Below are positions 1-8,384 of a stretch of DNA of 64,000 bases, piece by piece (the stretch's first letter is position 1; each line of letters begins with the position of its first letter). The stretch is from DASSFG01 sp035547915 (lineage in GTDB: Bacteria; Planctomycetota; Planctomycetia; Pirellulales; JAICIG01): contig DASZTS010000121.1 of the NCBI GenBank assembly GCA_035547915.1, forward strand, positions 1-64,000, written 5' to 3'. The notes under the pieces are model-generated. The model worked only from the letters and a program-made list of their open reading frames with translations. It was not told the DNA's origin and made no database searches. A program made the translations under genes and the position numbers.

Positions 1-1
1 A

Positions 2-517
2 GGATGGTTTCAACGGGGGAAACGCTACACGCAGCGGAATCGATGCTGGCCGGCGCCCTTCCTGCAACCCGACCGCGTCGCGGTGCGAGCCCCCTTCGCG
101 ATGATGATCAACAAGGGCTGGCAGATGCAGAACACGGTCAGCGAGGAGCACTTCGATCCCAGCACCGGCACGCTGAACGAAGCGGGCGAACTCAAGGTGC
201 ACGATATCCTGACCTATTCGCCACCCGAACACCGGACGGTGTTCGTGTTGCAAGACCAGGACGACGAGGTCAGCGCGGCGCGAAACCGCTCGGTGACCGA
301 ACTGGTGTCAAAGTTGCAACCGCTGGGCCAGGGTCTGCTCGTAGCGGGCACGAACATTCGCCCACGGACGTCGTCGGCCGATTACGTCAACGCCATCGGC
401 ACCAAGTTTAACGAATCGACGCCCGATCCCAGGTTGCCTTCCACCAGCGGCGGCGCGAGCATGAGCGGCGGTAGCAGCGGCGGTGGTGGCGGCTCGGGCG
501 GCGGCGGCGGCTACTAA
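2..517 (+). CDS. Partial planctomycete hypothetical protein with Gly-rich tail (5' end cut off)
   Basis: The frame is open from the window edge to a TAA at 515-517, so the gene probably begins upstream; GTG at 83 is an internal alternative start. The readable part holds a conserved-looking stretch (VRAPFAMMINKGWQMQNT, then EEHFDPSTGTLNEAG), followed by a mixed alpha/beta region. The last 25 residues are almost only Gly and Ser, probably a flexible tail. I recall similar planctomycete proteins of unknown function with a WP-PF--PDR-AVRAPFA-M segment, but I know no named domain. The stop codon is the first codon of a dispersed palindromic repeat. The TPR lipoprotein that follows reads in the same direction about 360 bp downstream. 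Confidence 0.6.
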   Translation, partial: GWFQRGKRYTQRNRCWPAPFLQPDRVAVRAPFAMMINKGWQMQNTVSEEHFDPSTGTLNEAGELKVHDILTYSPPEHRTVFVLQDQDDEVSAARNRSVTELVSKLQPLGQGLLVAGTNIRPRTSSADYVNAIGTKFNESTPDPRLPSTSGGASMSGGSSGGGGGSGGGGGY

Positions 518-620
518 GAGCGGCTGACGAAACCCGGAAGTCGGAGCGCCATGCGCAAAAAATCGGGCCGTGAAACGCCGATTTTTGTCGTGCTCGATCC
601 GGTTTTGTCGGTGGCTATAA
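515..620 (+). repeat. Dispersed palindromic repeat, family A, copy 1
   Basis: This is an unit of about 105 bp with imperfect terminal inverted repeats. The left end reads AGAGCGGCTGAC and the right end is related to GGTTTTGTCGGTTGCTCT. The centre holds a hairpin with AAAAATCGG and CCGATTTTT arms. The TAA stop of the preceding gene is the first triplet of the repeat. Close relatives lie at 11565-11670, 16960-17066 and 37876-37980. The right arm is slightly decayed (GTGGCTATAAG instead of GTTGCTCTAAG). Confidence 0.85.
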
Positions 621-877
621 GAAACGCCAACGCGAGACCGCTGCGCGCGGAGGCAGAGCTTGCGGCGTGGATCGGCTTTTGGCCCTCGAAAGAAGGTCGT
701 CGGCGCGCCCGGACGGTGCGCAACCGCGTACGATGTGTTTCGACGGGCGCCCGAAGCGCGCCGTGCGACGTTGCACAGCACGCAAGGGTGATGGCACCCC
801 CCAAAACCCTACAGGCGGCGCCGGCCGTCGGACGATGAAGCTGGATGTACGACGTGACCCATCGTTGGAGACGAAAC
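621..877. other. Intergenic region without a supported gene
   Basis: Short overlapping frames exist on both strands, but they are Arg/Ala/Pro-rich shadows without a ribosome-binding site or recognisable domain. The stretch presumably carries the promoter and leader of the TPR lipoprotein at 878. I saw no clear sigma-70 boxes. Confidence 0.5.
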
Positions 878-1885
878 GTGTGCCAGAACAGGATCGTGAC
901 CCTCGGGCAGGCCGCCTTGCTCGCAATCGCCGCGGCGGGCTGCACGGGCTTTCCGTCGCTGCGGTCCAGCTCGGCGACGACACCGCTGGGCGCGACCAAG
1001 CCCGGTCCGATCAAGCAGTTCGCCAACGCGGTGAGCGACTCGAAGTTCGGTAAGTCGGTGTCGTCCGCGTTCCAACCCAAGAAGGCGACGTACGAGAACA
1101 ATCCAACCTCGTTGGCCGCCGGTATCCCGCCGACGAAGCCCAGCGACTACGTGACCCTGGGCGAAACGCTCGACGAGACCGGCGACGGCGAAAGCGCCCG
1201 TCGCATGTTTCACAAGGCGCTCGACATGGAACCGCACCACCTGGGTGCGCTCGTCGCGCTCGGCCGCCATTTCGATCGGCAAGGTCAGTTCGACCGGGCC
1301 AGCGAATGCTACGAGGAGGCCACGAAGTATCACCCGTCGAGCGCCACCGCCTTCAACGATATGGGCATGTGCCAGGCTCGCCAACGACGCTACGACGAGG
1401 CCGTGCGCTCTCTCCAACGCGCCATCGAGCTCGAGCCCGACCGCATCCTGTATCGCAACAACATCGCCATGGTGCTGGTCGCCCAGAACCGCATCAACGA
1501 GGCGCTCGCCCACCTGACCGATGCACATGGACCGGCGATCGCCCATTACAACCTCGGTTGCTTGCTCGGCAAACAAGGCCACGTAGAAGAGGCTCTCAAC
1601 CAGTTCAAGCTGGCCCTCGCCAAAGATCCGAACATGGAAAGCGCCCAGGAATGGATCGCGGCCCTCACCGAAACCGCACCGGGAGACGGACAAGCGATGC
1701 TCGCGCAGCAAGAGATCGGGATCGAGCCCGCCGTCAACGAACACCCGACACAAAGCCAAGTCGACGAAATCGCACCGCGCGGTCGACAAAACGTGGCCGC
1801 GCGTGAACCGTCGGCGCGGCCGGTGTCGGCGGCTGCCAACATTCAACCGTTGCCGCCGGTCGAGTCGCCGACGCTGCTGCGGTAG
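878..1885 (+). CDS. TPR-repeat lipoprotein
   Basis: This is a secreted, lipid-anchored tetratricopeptide-repeat protein, probably a periplasmic scaffold. I chose GTG 878 because GGAG lies 7 nt upstream and because it gives a short signal peptide ending in the lipobox AAAGC at about residue 22; an ATG at 845 would add 11 residues. Three to four TPR units follow at roughly residues 85-250, with typical A-EAL/Y-A positions (GDGESARRMFHKALDMEPHH, DRASECYEEATKYHP, YDEAVRSLQRAIELEPD, EEALNQFKLALAKDP). The C-terminal 70 residues are polar and low in structure. TadD of Flp pilus loci has the same lipoprotein-plus-TPR design, but no other tad gene is visible here, so that identity stays open. Confidence 0.8.
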   Translation: MCQNRIVTLGQAALLAIAAAGCTGFPSLRSSSATTPLGATKPGPIKQFANAVSDSKFGKSVSSAFQPKKATYENNPTSLAAGIPPTKPSDYVTLGETLDETGDGESARRMFHKALDMEPHHLGALVALGRHFDRQGQFDRASECYEEATKYHPSSATAFNDMGMCQARQRRYDEAVRSLQRAIELEPDRILYRNNIAMVLVAQNRINEALAHLTDAHGPAIAHYNLGCLLGKQGHVEEALNQFKLALAKDPNMESAQEWIAALTETAPGDGQAMLAQQEIGIEPAVNEHPTQSQVDEIAPRGRQNVAAREPSARPVSAAANIQPLPPVESPTLLR

Positions 1886-1897
1886 GTCGAAGTCGCG

Positions 1898-3319
1898 TTA
1901 AGGCGTCGCTGCATCGAAGTCCGCGGTGGCCGCCCGGATGCCTCCTTCGACCGCGGCGACAATCCGGTCGATCTCGGCCAACGAGATCGCCAAGGGCGGC
2001 ATGATGACCACGACGTCGCCCAATGGGCGCAGCAAGACGCCCTGAAGCCGAGCGTGCTCGCACACACGCGAGCCGCGCCGCTCGCGCCAATCGAAGGGAG
2101 CGGCGCTCGCACGATCGGCCACCAGCTCGACCGCGGCGATCAGCCCGCGCTGCCGCACGTCGCCGACGTGCTCGAAGCGGGTCAGTCTGGCCAATTGCTG
2201 GCCGAGCCGGTCGATCTTCTCGGGCAACTGCTGCCAGACACCATCGCTCTCGAAGGCATCGAGCGAAGCCAGCGCTGCGGCGGCGGCCAACGGATTGCCG
2301 CCGTAGGTGTGGCCGTGGAAGAACTGCCGTGACTCGTCGTAGCGGCCCAAGAAGGCTTGCCAGATTTCGTCGGTCGCCAACGTGGCGGCCATCGGCAGAT
2401 AGCCGCCCGTCAGCCCCTTGGCCAGGCATAACAGATCGGGCGAGACGTCTTCGTGCGCGCAGGCGAACATGCGTCCCGTGCGGCCGAAACCGACGGCCAC
2501 TTCGTCGGCGATGAGCAGCACGCCGTACCGGCTGCACAACTGCCTCACACCATGCAAATATCCGGGCGGATGGACGATCATGCCGGCAGCGCCTTGCACC
2601 AGTGGCTCGATCACCATGGCCGCCAGCCGCTCGTGATGCTCGGCCAACACGCGCTCCAGCTCTCCCAGGTAATGGCCCAACGCGTCATCGGGCGAGACAT
2701 TTGGAGGCAACCGATACGTGCGGGGCGAAGCAACACGCACGACGTCGAACAGGAGCGGGGCGAAGATCGCGTGGAACCGGGCAACTCCGCCGACGCTGAC
2801 ACCGCCCAGCGTGTCGCCATGGTACGCATCACCCAGCGCCAAGTAGGCGGTCTTCTCTGGCCGAGGATCGGGCCGCTGTTGCCAATACTGAAAGGCCATC
2901 TTGAGCGCGACTTCCACGGCCGTCGCCCCGTCGTCGGAGAAGAAAACGTGGTTGAGCCCCGGCGGCGCGATCTGCGCCAAACGCTGCGCGAGGCGCACCG
3001 TGGTGCTGTTGGAGGCCCCCAGCGACGTGGTATGGGCGACGCGACCGAGCTGCTCCAAGATGGCCGCGTCGATCCGCGGATGGCGATGGCCGTGCACGTT
3101 GCACCACAGGCTGCTCACGGCGTCGATGTACTCGCGGCCGTCGATATCGTACAGGCGGCAACCTTCGGCCCGTTCGATGAACAGCGGCTCGTACTCGGCC
3201 ATCTGGGTGAAGGCGTGCCAGACGACGCTGCGGTCCCACTCTTCCAATTGCTGACGCGCTACCGGCCCCGGCTCGCCGCCCATATTGGCGGCTTCGGTCA
3301 TTAGTTTGGCGGATGTCAT
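1898..3319 (-). CDS. bioA: Adenosylmethionine-8-amino-7-oxononanoate aminotransferase
   Basis: BioA transfers the amino group of S-adenosylmethionine to 7-keto-8-aminopelargonate, giving diaminopelargonate in biotin synthesis; it is a cytosolic PLP enzyme. The 473 residues fit class III aminotransferases. Visible marks are WHAFTQM near residue 35, SLWCNVHGHRHPRID near 70, FFSDDGATAVEVALKMA near 127, the Asp of ADEVAVGFGRTG at about 272, and the PLP lysine in CLAKGLTGGYLPMA at about 301. The SLWCNVHGH segment and spacing favour BioA over other class III members. No other bio gene lies nearby, so it is detached from a biotin operon. The next gene is convergent (the lipoprotein stop is 13 bp away). 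Confidence 0.93.
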   Translation of the reverse strand: MTSAKLMTEAANMGGEPGPVARQQLEEWDRSVVWHAFTQMAEYEPLFIERAEGCRLYDIDGREYIDAVSSLWCNVHGHRHPRIDAAILEQLGRVAHTTSLGASNSTTVRLAQRLAQIAPPGLNHVFFSDDGATAVEVALKMAFQYWQQRPDPRPEKTAYLALGDAYHGDTLGGVSVGGVARFHAIFAPLLFDVVRVASPRTYRLPPNVSPDDALGHYLGELERVLAEHHERLAAMVIEPLVQGAAGMIVHPPGYLHGVRQLCSRYGVLLIADEVAVGFGRTGRMFACAHEDVSPDLLCLAKGLTGGYLPMAATLATDEIWQAFLGRYDESRQFFHGHTYGGNPLAAAAALASLDAFESDGVWQQLPEKIDRLGQQLARLTRFEHVGDVRQRGLIAAVELVADRASAAPFDWRERRGSRVCEHARLQGVLLRPLGDVVVIMPPLAISLAEIDRIVAAVEGGIRAATADFDAATP

Positions 3320-3544
3320 CCGGCCGATTGTAACGTTTGACGGGGCTCTGCGGCCGAGCGCGGCGTTTTTTGCCGAAGCTCACATGCTGACCTAAAGTAC
3401 CCATGTCGGACGACCGAAAACCGCCCGGCCGATTGCCCACACGGGCAACGGTCCTGTCCGCGGGCGGCGCGGTGGAGGAGACTCGGTCTCCCGTCCGCAT
3501 CACATCACCGGTTCCCATCTCGACAAGTTCGATTGAGGCCACGC

Positions 3545-3883
3545 ATGATCACCTGCGAAGACTTGGCGGCGCGTATTCAACGCATTCAACCCGCTTCGGC
3601 GCCGCGCGATGTCGCCCGGCTCTGCCTGCTGCTGACGAACATCACAGATGATTTGGCGGCGCTCGACGACGATTCGCGCCTGGCCGAGGCTTGGAAGCAG
3701 ACCGGCCTTCGCTTGCAGGCGGCCACCGACCAACACGCGGCCATGACGCAAGAATTGGAAGACCTGGCCCGCAGCGACCCGGAGAAATTCACACCCGATC
3801 AGATCTGGGTGCTCGTGCGGGCCATCAAGGTCCAGAGCCAGGTCCTCTCGCTCTATGTGGGCCAGTCGGCCCTCGACGTATGA
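3545..3883 (+). CDS. Small helical hypothetical protein
   Basis: This encodes 112 residues from ATG 3545, preceded by GAGG about 6 nt upstream; a TTG at 3533 would add four residues. The sequence is almost wholly helical and charged, with Leu/Ala heptad-like spacing (RDVARLCLLLTNITDDLAAL, then QELEDLARSDPEKFTPDQIW). It has no signal peptide, membrane segment or cysteine pattern, so it is probably cytosolic. I do not recognise a family. It stands alone between bioA, which is divergent, and the adaptor gene at 4147. Confidence 0.6.
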   Translation: MITCEDLAARIQRIQPASAPRDVARLCLLLTNITDDLAALDDDSRLAEAWKQTGLRLQAATDQHAAMTQELEDLARSDPEKFTPDQIWVLVRAIKVQSQVLSLYVGQSALDV

Positions 3884-4146
3884 CGCTTGGTCTTGACGCG
3901 CCCCTCCGAATCCATCAGCATTCGATGATGCGTTGAACCTACCCTGCCGGGTAAGGGCAGTCACACCACGGCCCGGCGGATAGTGGAAGGGCGAGTCTGT
4001 TCCGGCACGTTGAGGCCGGCCGGACCGACCGCTTTCGTGAACGTCTATTAATAAGCAGGCCATCGGGAAAACGGTCTCCGTGCAGGCCGCAAAACCGCCC
4101 GGCCCCCACCGTTTTTTGCCCCCGCCTCGAAAACCTCTCCCCGCCC

Positions 4147-5589
4147 ATGGCATCGTCTCGCGTGATATGGTGTGCCGCCGGGTTGTTCGGGGCGGTCGTC
4201 GCCGGAGCGGCGTTCATCGGCCTCGCAAGTCGTCCACCGGTGGCCGAAGAGATCGAGACGGCCACGATCAAGCGGGGCGATGTCGTCACCACGATCGAGG
4301 TCGAAGGGAGTGCCGAGAGCACCAGCAACCTCGACATCAAGTGCCGCGTCGCCGGCGGAAGCACGATTCTCTGGATCGTTCCCGACGGCAGCCTCGTGAA
4401 GGCGGGCGACGAGCTGGTGCGCTTCGATTCGTCGGCCGTGGAAGAGACGCTCAGCCAGCAGACGATCGTCGTCGAACAGGCACGGGCGGCGCAGATCGCC
4501 GCCGAGCACGAATTGGCGGCCGCGCGGCTCGCGGTGACCGAATACGTCGAGGGGACGTTCGTCGAGCTCGATGAAACGGCCGCTGTAAACATCGCCACCG
4601 CCGAAAACAACCTGCGGCTGGCCCAGCAAACACTGGCTTCGGCCAAGCGGCTGGCGCGACGCGGTTTCATCACGCCCACGCAAGTCGAACCGAGCCAGTT
4701 CGCCGTCTCGCAGGCCGAGCTCGAGTTGGAGGTGGCCCGCCGCGCCAAGTCGGTGCTCGAAACGTACAACCGGCCCAAGATGACGCAAGACCTGATCACG
4801 CGCCGCGATGTCGCCGTCGCACAGGTCCGCGCGACGACGGCCGAATTCGAGCTGGCGCAGCGCCGGTTGGCGCACTACCACGAACAGCTCGAACACTGCG
4901 TGATGCGAGCCCCGCGCGGCGGAATCGCCATCCATGCCAACGATCCCGGCCGCGCGCTCGGCGCCGCACCGCAGATCGAGCTCGGCGCGTTCGTCTACGA
5001 ACGGCAAAATATCTTTTGGATCCCCGACCTGTCGACGATGCAGGTGCAGGCGCTGGTCCACGAGTCGTCGGTCCTACGCGTGCGGCCCGGTCAGCCGGCG
5101 TCGGTGCGCGTGCGCGGCCGCGACCTGCCGGCCGTCGTGCGCAGCGTGGCCAATCAACCTGTGCCCATCCGCCGCAGTCACGAGCACCTCAAGTTTTTTC
5201 TCATCTCGGCGGTCATCAACGCGCCCTCTCCCGGTCTGCGGCCGGGCGAAACCGTCGATCTCACGTTGCTCATCAAATACCGGCCCGACGTGCTGCGCAC
5301 GCCATTGGAAACCGTGGTCAAGGCCGAGGATGGTGCTTACGTCTGGGTCGACGGCGACGAGGGAATCGAACCTCGGCGGGTCGAGTTGGGCGAACTGGGC
5401 GACGCCATGGCGGAGGTTCGCGGCGGTCTCGAGGCGGGCGACCGCGTGGTGATCAGGCCGCGCGACCACTTACCGGAAGTCGATTCGTTGTTCGGCTCGC
5501 CGGGCGATCGTCGCCGCCAGCGGTTCGGCGCGGGGTCCGTTTCGTCGGCGCGGCGGCTGATGACCGTGGGCACCGCCGCGGGCGGTTGA
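4147..5589 (+). CDS. HlyD/RND-type periplasmic adaptor protein
   Basis: This is a membrane-fusion protein that would link an inner-membrane pump to an outer-membrane channel. It has 480 residues. An N-terminal membrane anchor lies at about residues 5-27, then a lipoyl-like half-motif (KCRVAGGSTILWIVPDGSLVKAGDELVRFDSS). A long coiled-coil hairpin runs from about 95 to 240, followed by the second lipoyl half and beta-barrel (VMRAPRGGIAIHANDPGR, then QVQALVHESSVLRVRPGQPASVRV). The C-terminal part ends in a barrel-like segment with EVRGGLEAGDRVVI. No ABC permease, RND pump or outer-membrane factor lies next to it, so the partner must be elsewhere. Confidence 0.85.
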   Translation: MASSRVIWCAAGLFGAVVAGAAFIGLASRPPVAEEIETATIKRGDVVTTIEVEGSAESTSNLDIKCRVAGGSTILWIVPDGSLVKAGDELVRFDSSAVEETLSQQTIVVEQARAAQIAAEHELAAARLAVTEYVEGTFVELDETAAVNIATAENNLRLAQQTLASAKRLARRGFITPTQVEPSQFAVSQAELELEVARRAKSVLETYNRPKMTQDLITRRDVAVAQVRATTAEFELAQRRLAHYHEQLEHCVMRAPRGGIAIHANDPGRALGAAPQIELGAFVYERQNIFWIPDLSTMQVQALVHESSVLRVRPGQPASVRVRGRDLPAVVRSVANQPVPIRRSHEHLKFFLISAVINAPSPGLRPGETVDLTLLIKYRPDVLRTPLETVVKAEDGAYVWVDGDEGIEPRRVELGELGDAMAEVRGGLEAGDRVVIRPRDHLPEVDSLFGSPGDRRRQRFGAGSVSSARRLMTVGTAAGG

Positions 5590-5597
5590 CCCGCACG

Positions 5598-6593
5598 TCA
5601 GTCGTTGGACGCCGTGCTTGGGCTACTCGGCCCGACATTCACCTTGTACGGCACTTCTGGAGACGCCGTTGTCTGCGATCCGATCGTGGGCGGATGCAAA
5701 TGCCGGTCGAGAAAGGCATAGGCGGCCGATAGGGCTTGGGCATCCATGAACGTGGCGATATGCCCCGCCTCGGCCACGGTTACCAATTCGGCCTCGACAC
5801 CCACATCGTCGAGCGCCTGCCGCAGCGCCTTCGCGCCATGCGGCAGCACGAGCTGATCCTCGTCGCCGTGATAGAGAAACACGGGCGGAGAGGCCGTGGA
5901 GACGAACGCCATGGGCGAGGCGCTCCGATACAGATCTTCTTGTTCTCGCCGCGTGCCGCCGAGCCAAAAGGCCAGATAGCGGCTGTCGGGGGGCAGTTTG
6001 CGGAAGTCGCAGGGGGTTCCGCCGGCAACGACCACCTGCAATCGGCATTTTTCCCAGGCCGCGCGATCGGCTTGCTCGTCCTTCGCACCACTCGCCGCCC
6101 TGAAGGCGAGCAGCGTCACCAACTGGGCACCCGCCGAATAGCCGAAGCCGCCGATGCGGGCCGGATCGATCTTGTAGTCCGCGGCGTGGTCGCGCATCCA
6201 GCTCACGGCCGTGCGGCAATCGTCGAGCTGCGCGGGAAACTTATGCTTGGGAGCGAGCCGGTAATTGACGGATACCGCGACGTAGCCCCGTTCGGCGAGC
6301 GCGGTGCCGATGCGCCGCATGCGCCCCTTACCGCCGGCCAACCACGCCCCGCCGTGGACGAGCAGCACGCCCGGATAGGGACCTTCGCCCGTCGGCATAT
6401 ACACGTCCGCCAACAGCTTCTCTTCGTCGACTTCGGCGTAGGCGACCGAGGCTATGACCTCGACGGCCGGCTCATCGGCCCGCGCCGTTTCAGCCACAAG
6501 GAATAAGCACATGGCCACGGCGCCAAAAGGGGCGCCGTGGAATCGGCCTGTTGACCGAACCAGATCACGCGCCGTCATTCGCTGGCTTCGCAT
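5598..6593 (-). CDS. Secreted alpha/beta-hydrolase (carboxylesterase-like)
   Basis: This belongs to the BD-FAE/esterase-lipase branch of the alpha/beta-hydrolases, probably acting on ester-linked substituents outside the cytoplasm. An N-terminal signal region (AVAMCLFLVAETARA) precedes the fold. The oxyanion motif HGGAW lies at about 80-84 and the nucleophile elbow GYSAG has Ser at about 153. The acid is probably in YHGDEDQLVLP and the catalytic histidine in AGHIATF. At 331 residues it is normal for secreted esterases. Its stop lies 8 bp from the convergent adaptor stop. The substrate cannot be told from sequence. Confidence 0.88.
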   Translation of the reverse strand: MRSQRMTARDLVRSTGRFHGAPFGAVAMCLFLVAETARADEPAVEVIASVAYAEVDEEKLLADVYMPTGEGPYPGVLLVHGGAWLAGGKGRMRRIGTALAERGYVAVSVNYRLAPKHKFPAQLDDCRTAVSWMRDHAADYKIDPARIGGFGYSAGAQLVTLLAFRAASGAKDEQADRAAWEKCRLQVVVAGGTPCDFRKLPPDSRYLAFWLGGTRREQEDLYRSASPMAFVSTASPPVFLYHGDEDQLVLPHGAKALRQALDDVGVEAELVTVAEAGHIATFMDAQALSAAYAFLDRHLHPPTIGSQTTASPEVPYKVNVGPSSPSTASND

Positions 6594-6691
6594 CGCCGCG
6601 GCTCAAAAACACTTTGTTGGAAAATCGCTGGTAGCAGGGTAGCCGAGCGGCGGCAAAAACTCCTAGACCGATTGGCGCGGAGACCCGAGAA

Positions 6692-7003
6692 TTAGCGATC
6701 CGGCTCTTCATCGGCCGGTTCACCGGAGTCCTCGCCGCCGGGCTCAGCGGCGGCAGCCTCGAGCGCCTCGTCCCATGCTTCGGCGGAAAGCGGCGAGCGG
6801 TCCAAGTCGTCGATGAGCCGCCGTGCCTGTTCGGCGTTCTCCTGGGCGACGCAGACGCGAACGTCCAGAATCCCGGTCAATCCGGCCTGCTTCCCGCCCT
6901 CGACGAAGGCGGCCAAACCTTCTTCGGCGAGCGCCATGCGCACCATTTCGGCGTCGGCCGGGTGCGTTGTCGTGTAAACGGTCGCCAATTCGTCGCGGTT
7001 CAT
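6692..7003 (-). CDS. DUF2007 domain protein
   Basis: This encodes 103 residues from ATG 7003, with a GGGGGAAT ribosome-binding site about 7 nt upstream; a longer frame to 7642 is antisense to ribBA and is not real. The first 70 residues match the DUF2007 pattern (VYTTTHPADAEMVRMALAEEG, then an ILDVRVCV strand and ENAEQARRLIDDL). DUF2007 is a small ferredoxin-like fold, sometimes called a putative signal-transducing domain. The C-terminal 30 residues are acidic and disordered. It is divergent from ribBA across a 72-bp spacer. Confidence 0.8.
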   Translation of the reverse strand: MNRDELATVYTTTHPADAEMVRMALAEEGLAAFVEGGKQAGLTGILDVRVCVAQENAEQARRLIDDLDRSPLSAEAWDEALEAAAAEPGGEDSGEPADEEPDR

Positions 7004-7029
7004 CGTTTCTATTCCCCCAGCTAAGCACC

Positions 7030-7035
7030 TATAAT
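7030..7035 (+). promoter_or_regulatory. Possible -10 element for ribBA
   Basis: A perfect TATAAT lies in an AT-rich 72-bp spacer between the divergent DUF2007 and ribBA genes, 40 bp before the ribBA GTG. No good -35 box is seen 16-18 bp upstream. The spacer is too short for an FMN riboswitch. Confidence 0.3.
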
Positions 7036-7075
7036 CAAAAATCATAACAGATCGTAGTCGGATGCAAGAAACATC

Positions 7076-8299
7076 GTGAGTGCCGTGACCAGCCCGTTCT
7101 CGACGGTCGAAGCATCTATCGCCGCTTTTGGGCGGGGCGAAATCGTGATCGTGGTCGATGCCGAAGATCGCGAGAACGAAGGCGACTTCATCTGCGCCGC
7201 CGAAAAGGTGACGCCCGAGATCGTCAACTTCATGCTCAAGCATGGCCGCGGGCAGGTCTGTGCGCCGCTGTTGCCCGAGGTCTGCGAGCGGCTCAAGCTG
7301 ACGCCGATGGTCGACCAGAACACGGCCCCGCTGCGCACGGCCTTCACGGTGGCGGTCGACCACCACACGGCCCGCACGGGTATCACCGCCCAAGAGAAGG
7401 CGACGACCATCCTGGCGCTGATCGATCCGCACAGCCAAGCGTCCGATTTCGTGCGGCCCGGCCACATGTATCCGATCATGGCCAAGGAGGGAGGCGTGCT
7501 CCGCCGCGCCGGGCATACCGAAGCGGCCATCGACCTGGCCCGGCTGGCCGGCCTGCAGCCGGCCGGCGTGCTCTGCGAGATCCTCGACGACAGCGGCGAC
7601 CGGGCCAACCGCGATTACCTGCTCGACCTGGCACGGCGGCACAAGCTGGAGATCACCAGCATCGAGGAATTGATCCGCTGGCGGCGGGCGCGGGAAAAGC
7701 TTGTGTACCGTCAGGCCGAGTGCTCGCTGCCGCTCCCCTACGGCGATACGACGCTCGTCTACTACGGCGTCAAGTACGAAGCCCAGGAACCGTTCGCGCT
7801 GGTCTTCGGCACGCCCACCGCCGTGGCGGCACCGCTCGTGCGATTACACTCGTCGTGCCTCACCGGCGATCTGCTGAATTCGCTGCGCTGCGATTGCGGC
7901 GACCAGCTTCGCATGGCCTTGGAGATGATCAGCCAGGAGCGCACCGGCGTGCTGATCTACCTGCCGCAGGAGGGGCGCGGCATCGGCCTGTCGCAGAAGA
8001 TCAAGGCCTACAGCCTGCAAGACAAGGGGCTCGACACGGTCGAAGCCAACCAGGCGCTCGGCTTCAAGGCCGATATGCGCGATTACGGCGTCGGCATCCA
8101 GATACTCAAGGACCTCGGCTTGAGCAAAGTGCGACTGCTCACGAACAACCCCAAGAAGACCAACGCCTTCATCTACGACGGCTTCGACCTGGAAGTGGTC
8201 GATCAGGTGCCGATCGTGGCGCCCGTGAACGAGCACAACGCCCGCTATCTGGCGACGAAGCGTGAGAAACTGGGGCATCAACTGCCGCCGGTGCCTTAG
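7076..8299 (+). CDS. ribBA: Bifunctional 3,4-dihydroxy-2-butanone-4-phosphate synthase / GTP cyclohydrolase II
   Basis: This catalyses both entry reactions of riboflavin synthesis. Residues 8-205 are the DHBP synthase domain, with the acidic loop DAEDRENEGDF at about 28-38, and RPGHMYPIMAKEGGVLRRAGHTEA. Residues about 210-400 are GTP cyclohydrolase II, with the zinc-binding cysteines in SSCLTGD and RCDCGDQL, and EGRGIGLSQKIKAYSLQDKG. The 407 residues are normal for RibBA. The start is GTG 7076; a second GTG at 7085 is possible. Its TAG stop is the first part of a family B inverted repeat. Confidence 0.95.
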   Translation: MSAVTSPFSTVEASIAAFGRGEIVIVVDAEDRENEGDFICAAEKVTPEIVNFMLKHGRGQVCAPLLPEVCERLKLTPMVDQNTAPLRTAFTVAVDHHTARTGITAQEKATTILALIDPHSQASDFVRPGHMYPIMAKEGGVLRRAGHTEAAIDLARLAGLQPAGVLCEILDDSGDRANRDYLLDLARRHKLEITSIEELIRWRRAREKLVYRQAECSLPLPYGDTTLVYYGVKYEAQEPFALVFGTPTAVAAPLVRLHSSCLTGDLLNSLRCDCGDQLRMALEMISQERTGVLIYLPQEGRGIGLSQKIKAYSLQDKGLDTVEANQALGFKADMRDYGVGIQILKDLGLSKVRLLTNNPKKTNAFIYDGFDLEVVDQVPIVAPVNEHNARYLATKREKLGHQLPPVP

Positions 8300-8366
8300 A
8301 GCCTATCCGAGCACCGGTGTCGTAGAGCAGACGTCCCGCCCGACCGTTCTCGGACAGGCTCCAATA
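8297..8366 (+). repeat. Inverted repeat, family B (TTAGAGCCTGTCCGAG type)
   Basis: The arm GAGCCTATCCGAGCACCGG (8299-8317) pairs with CCGTTCTCGGACAGGCTC (8344-8361), leaving a loop of about 26 nt. The ribBA TAG stop overlaps the left end. The same arm (GAGCCTGTCCGAGAAC) recurs at 61605-61619, joined to half of a family A repeat. It could act as a terminator for ribBA or as a small mobile palindrome. Confidence 0.7.
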
Positions 8367-8384
8367 TATGACGTGAGGCCGCAC

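Noticed and set aside
845..877. Longer start of the TPR lipoprotein (ATG 845)
   Set aside because: GTG 878 has a well-spaced GGAG and yields a proper short lipoprotein signal; the extra residues are charged.
7004..7075. Possible FMN riboswitch before ribBA
   Set aside because: The 72-bp spacer is too short for the aptamer and lacks its conserved core.
6692..7642. Long minus-strand frame covering the ribBA start
   Set aside because: Only its last 103 codons (the DUF2007 protein from ATG 7003) make sense; the rest is antisense to ribBA.
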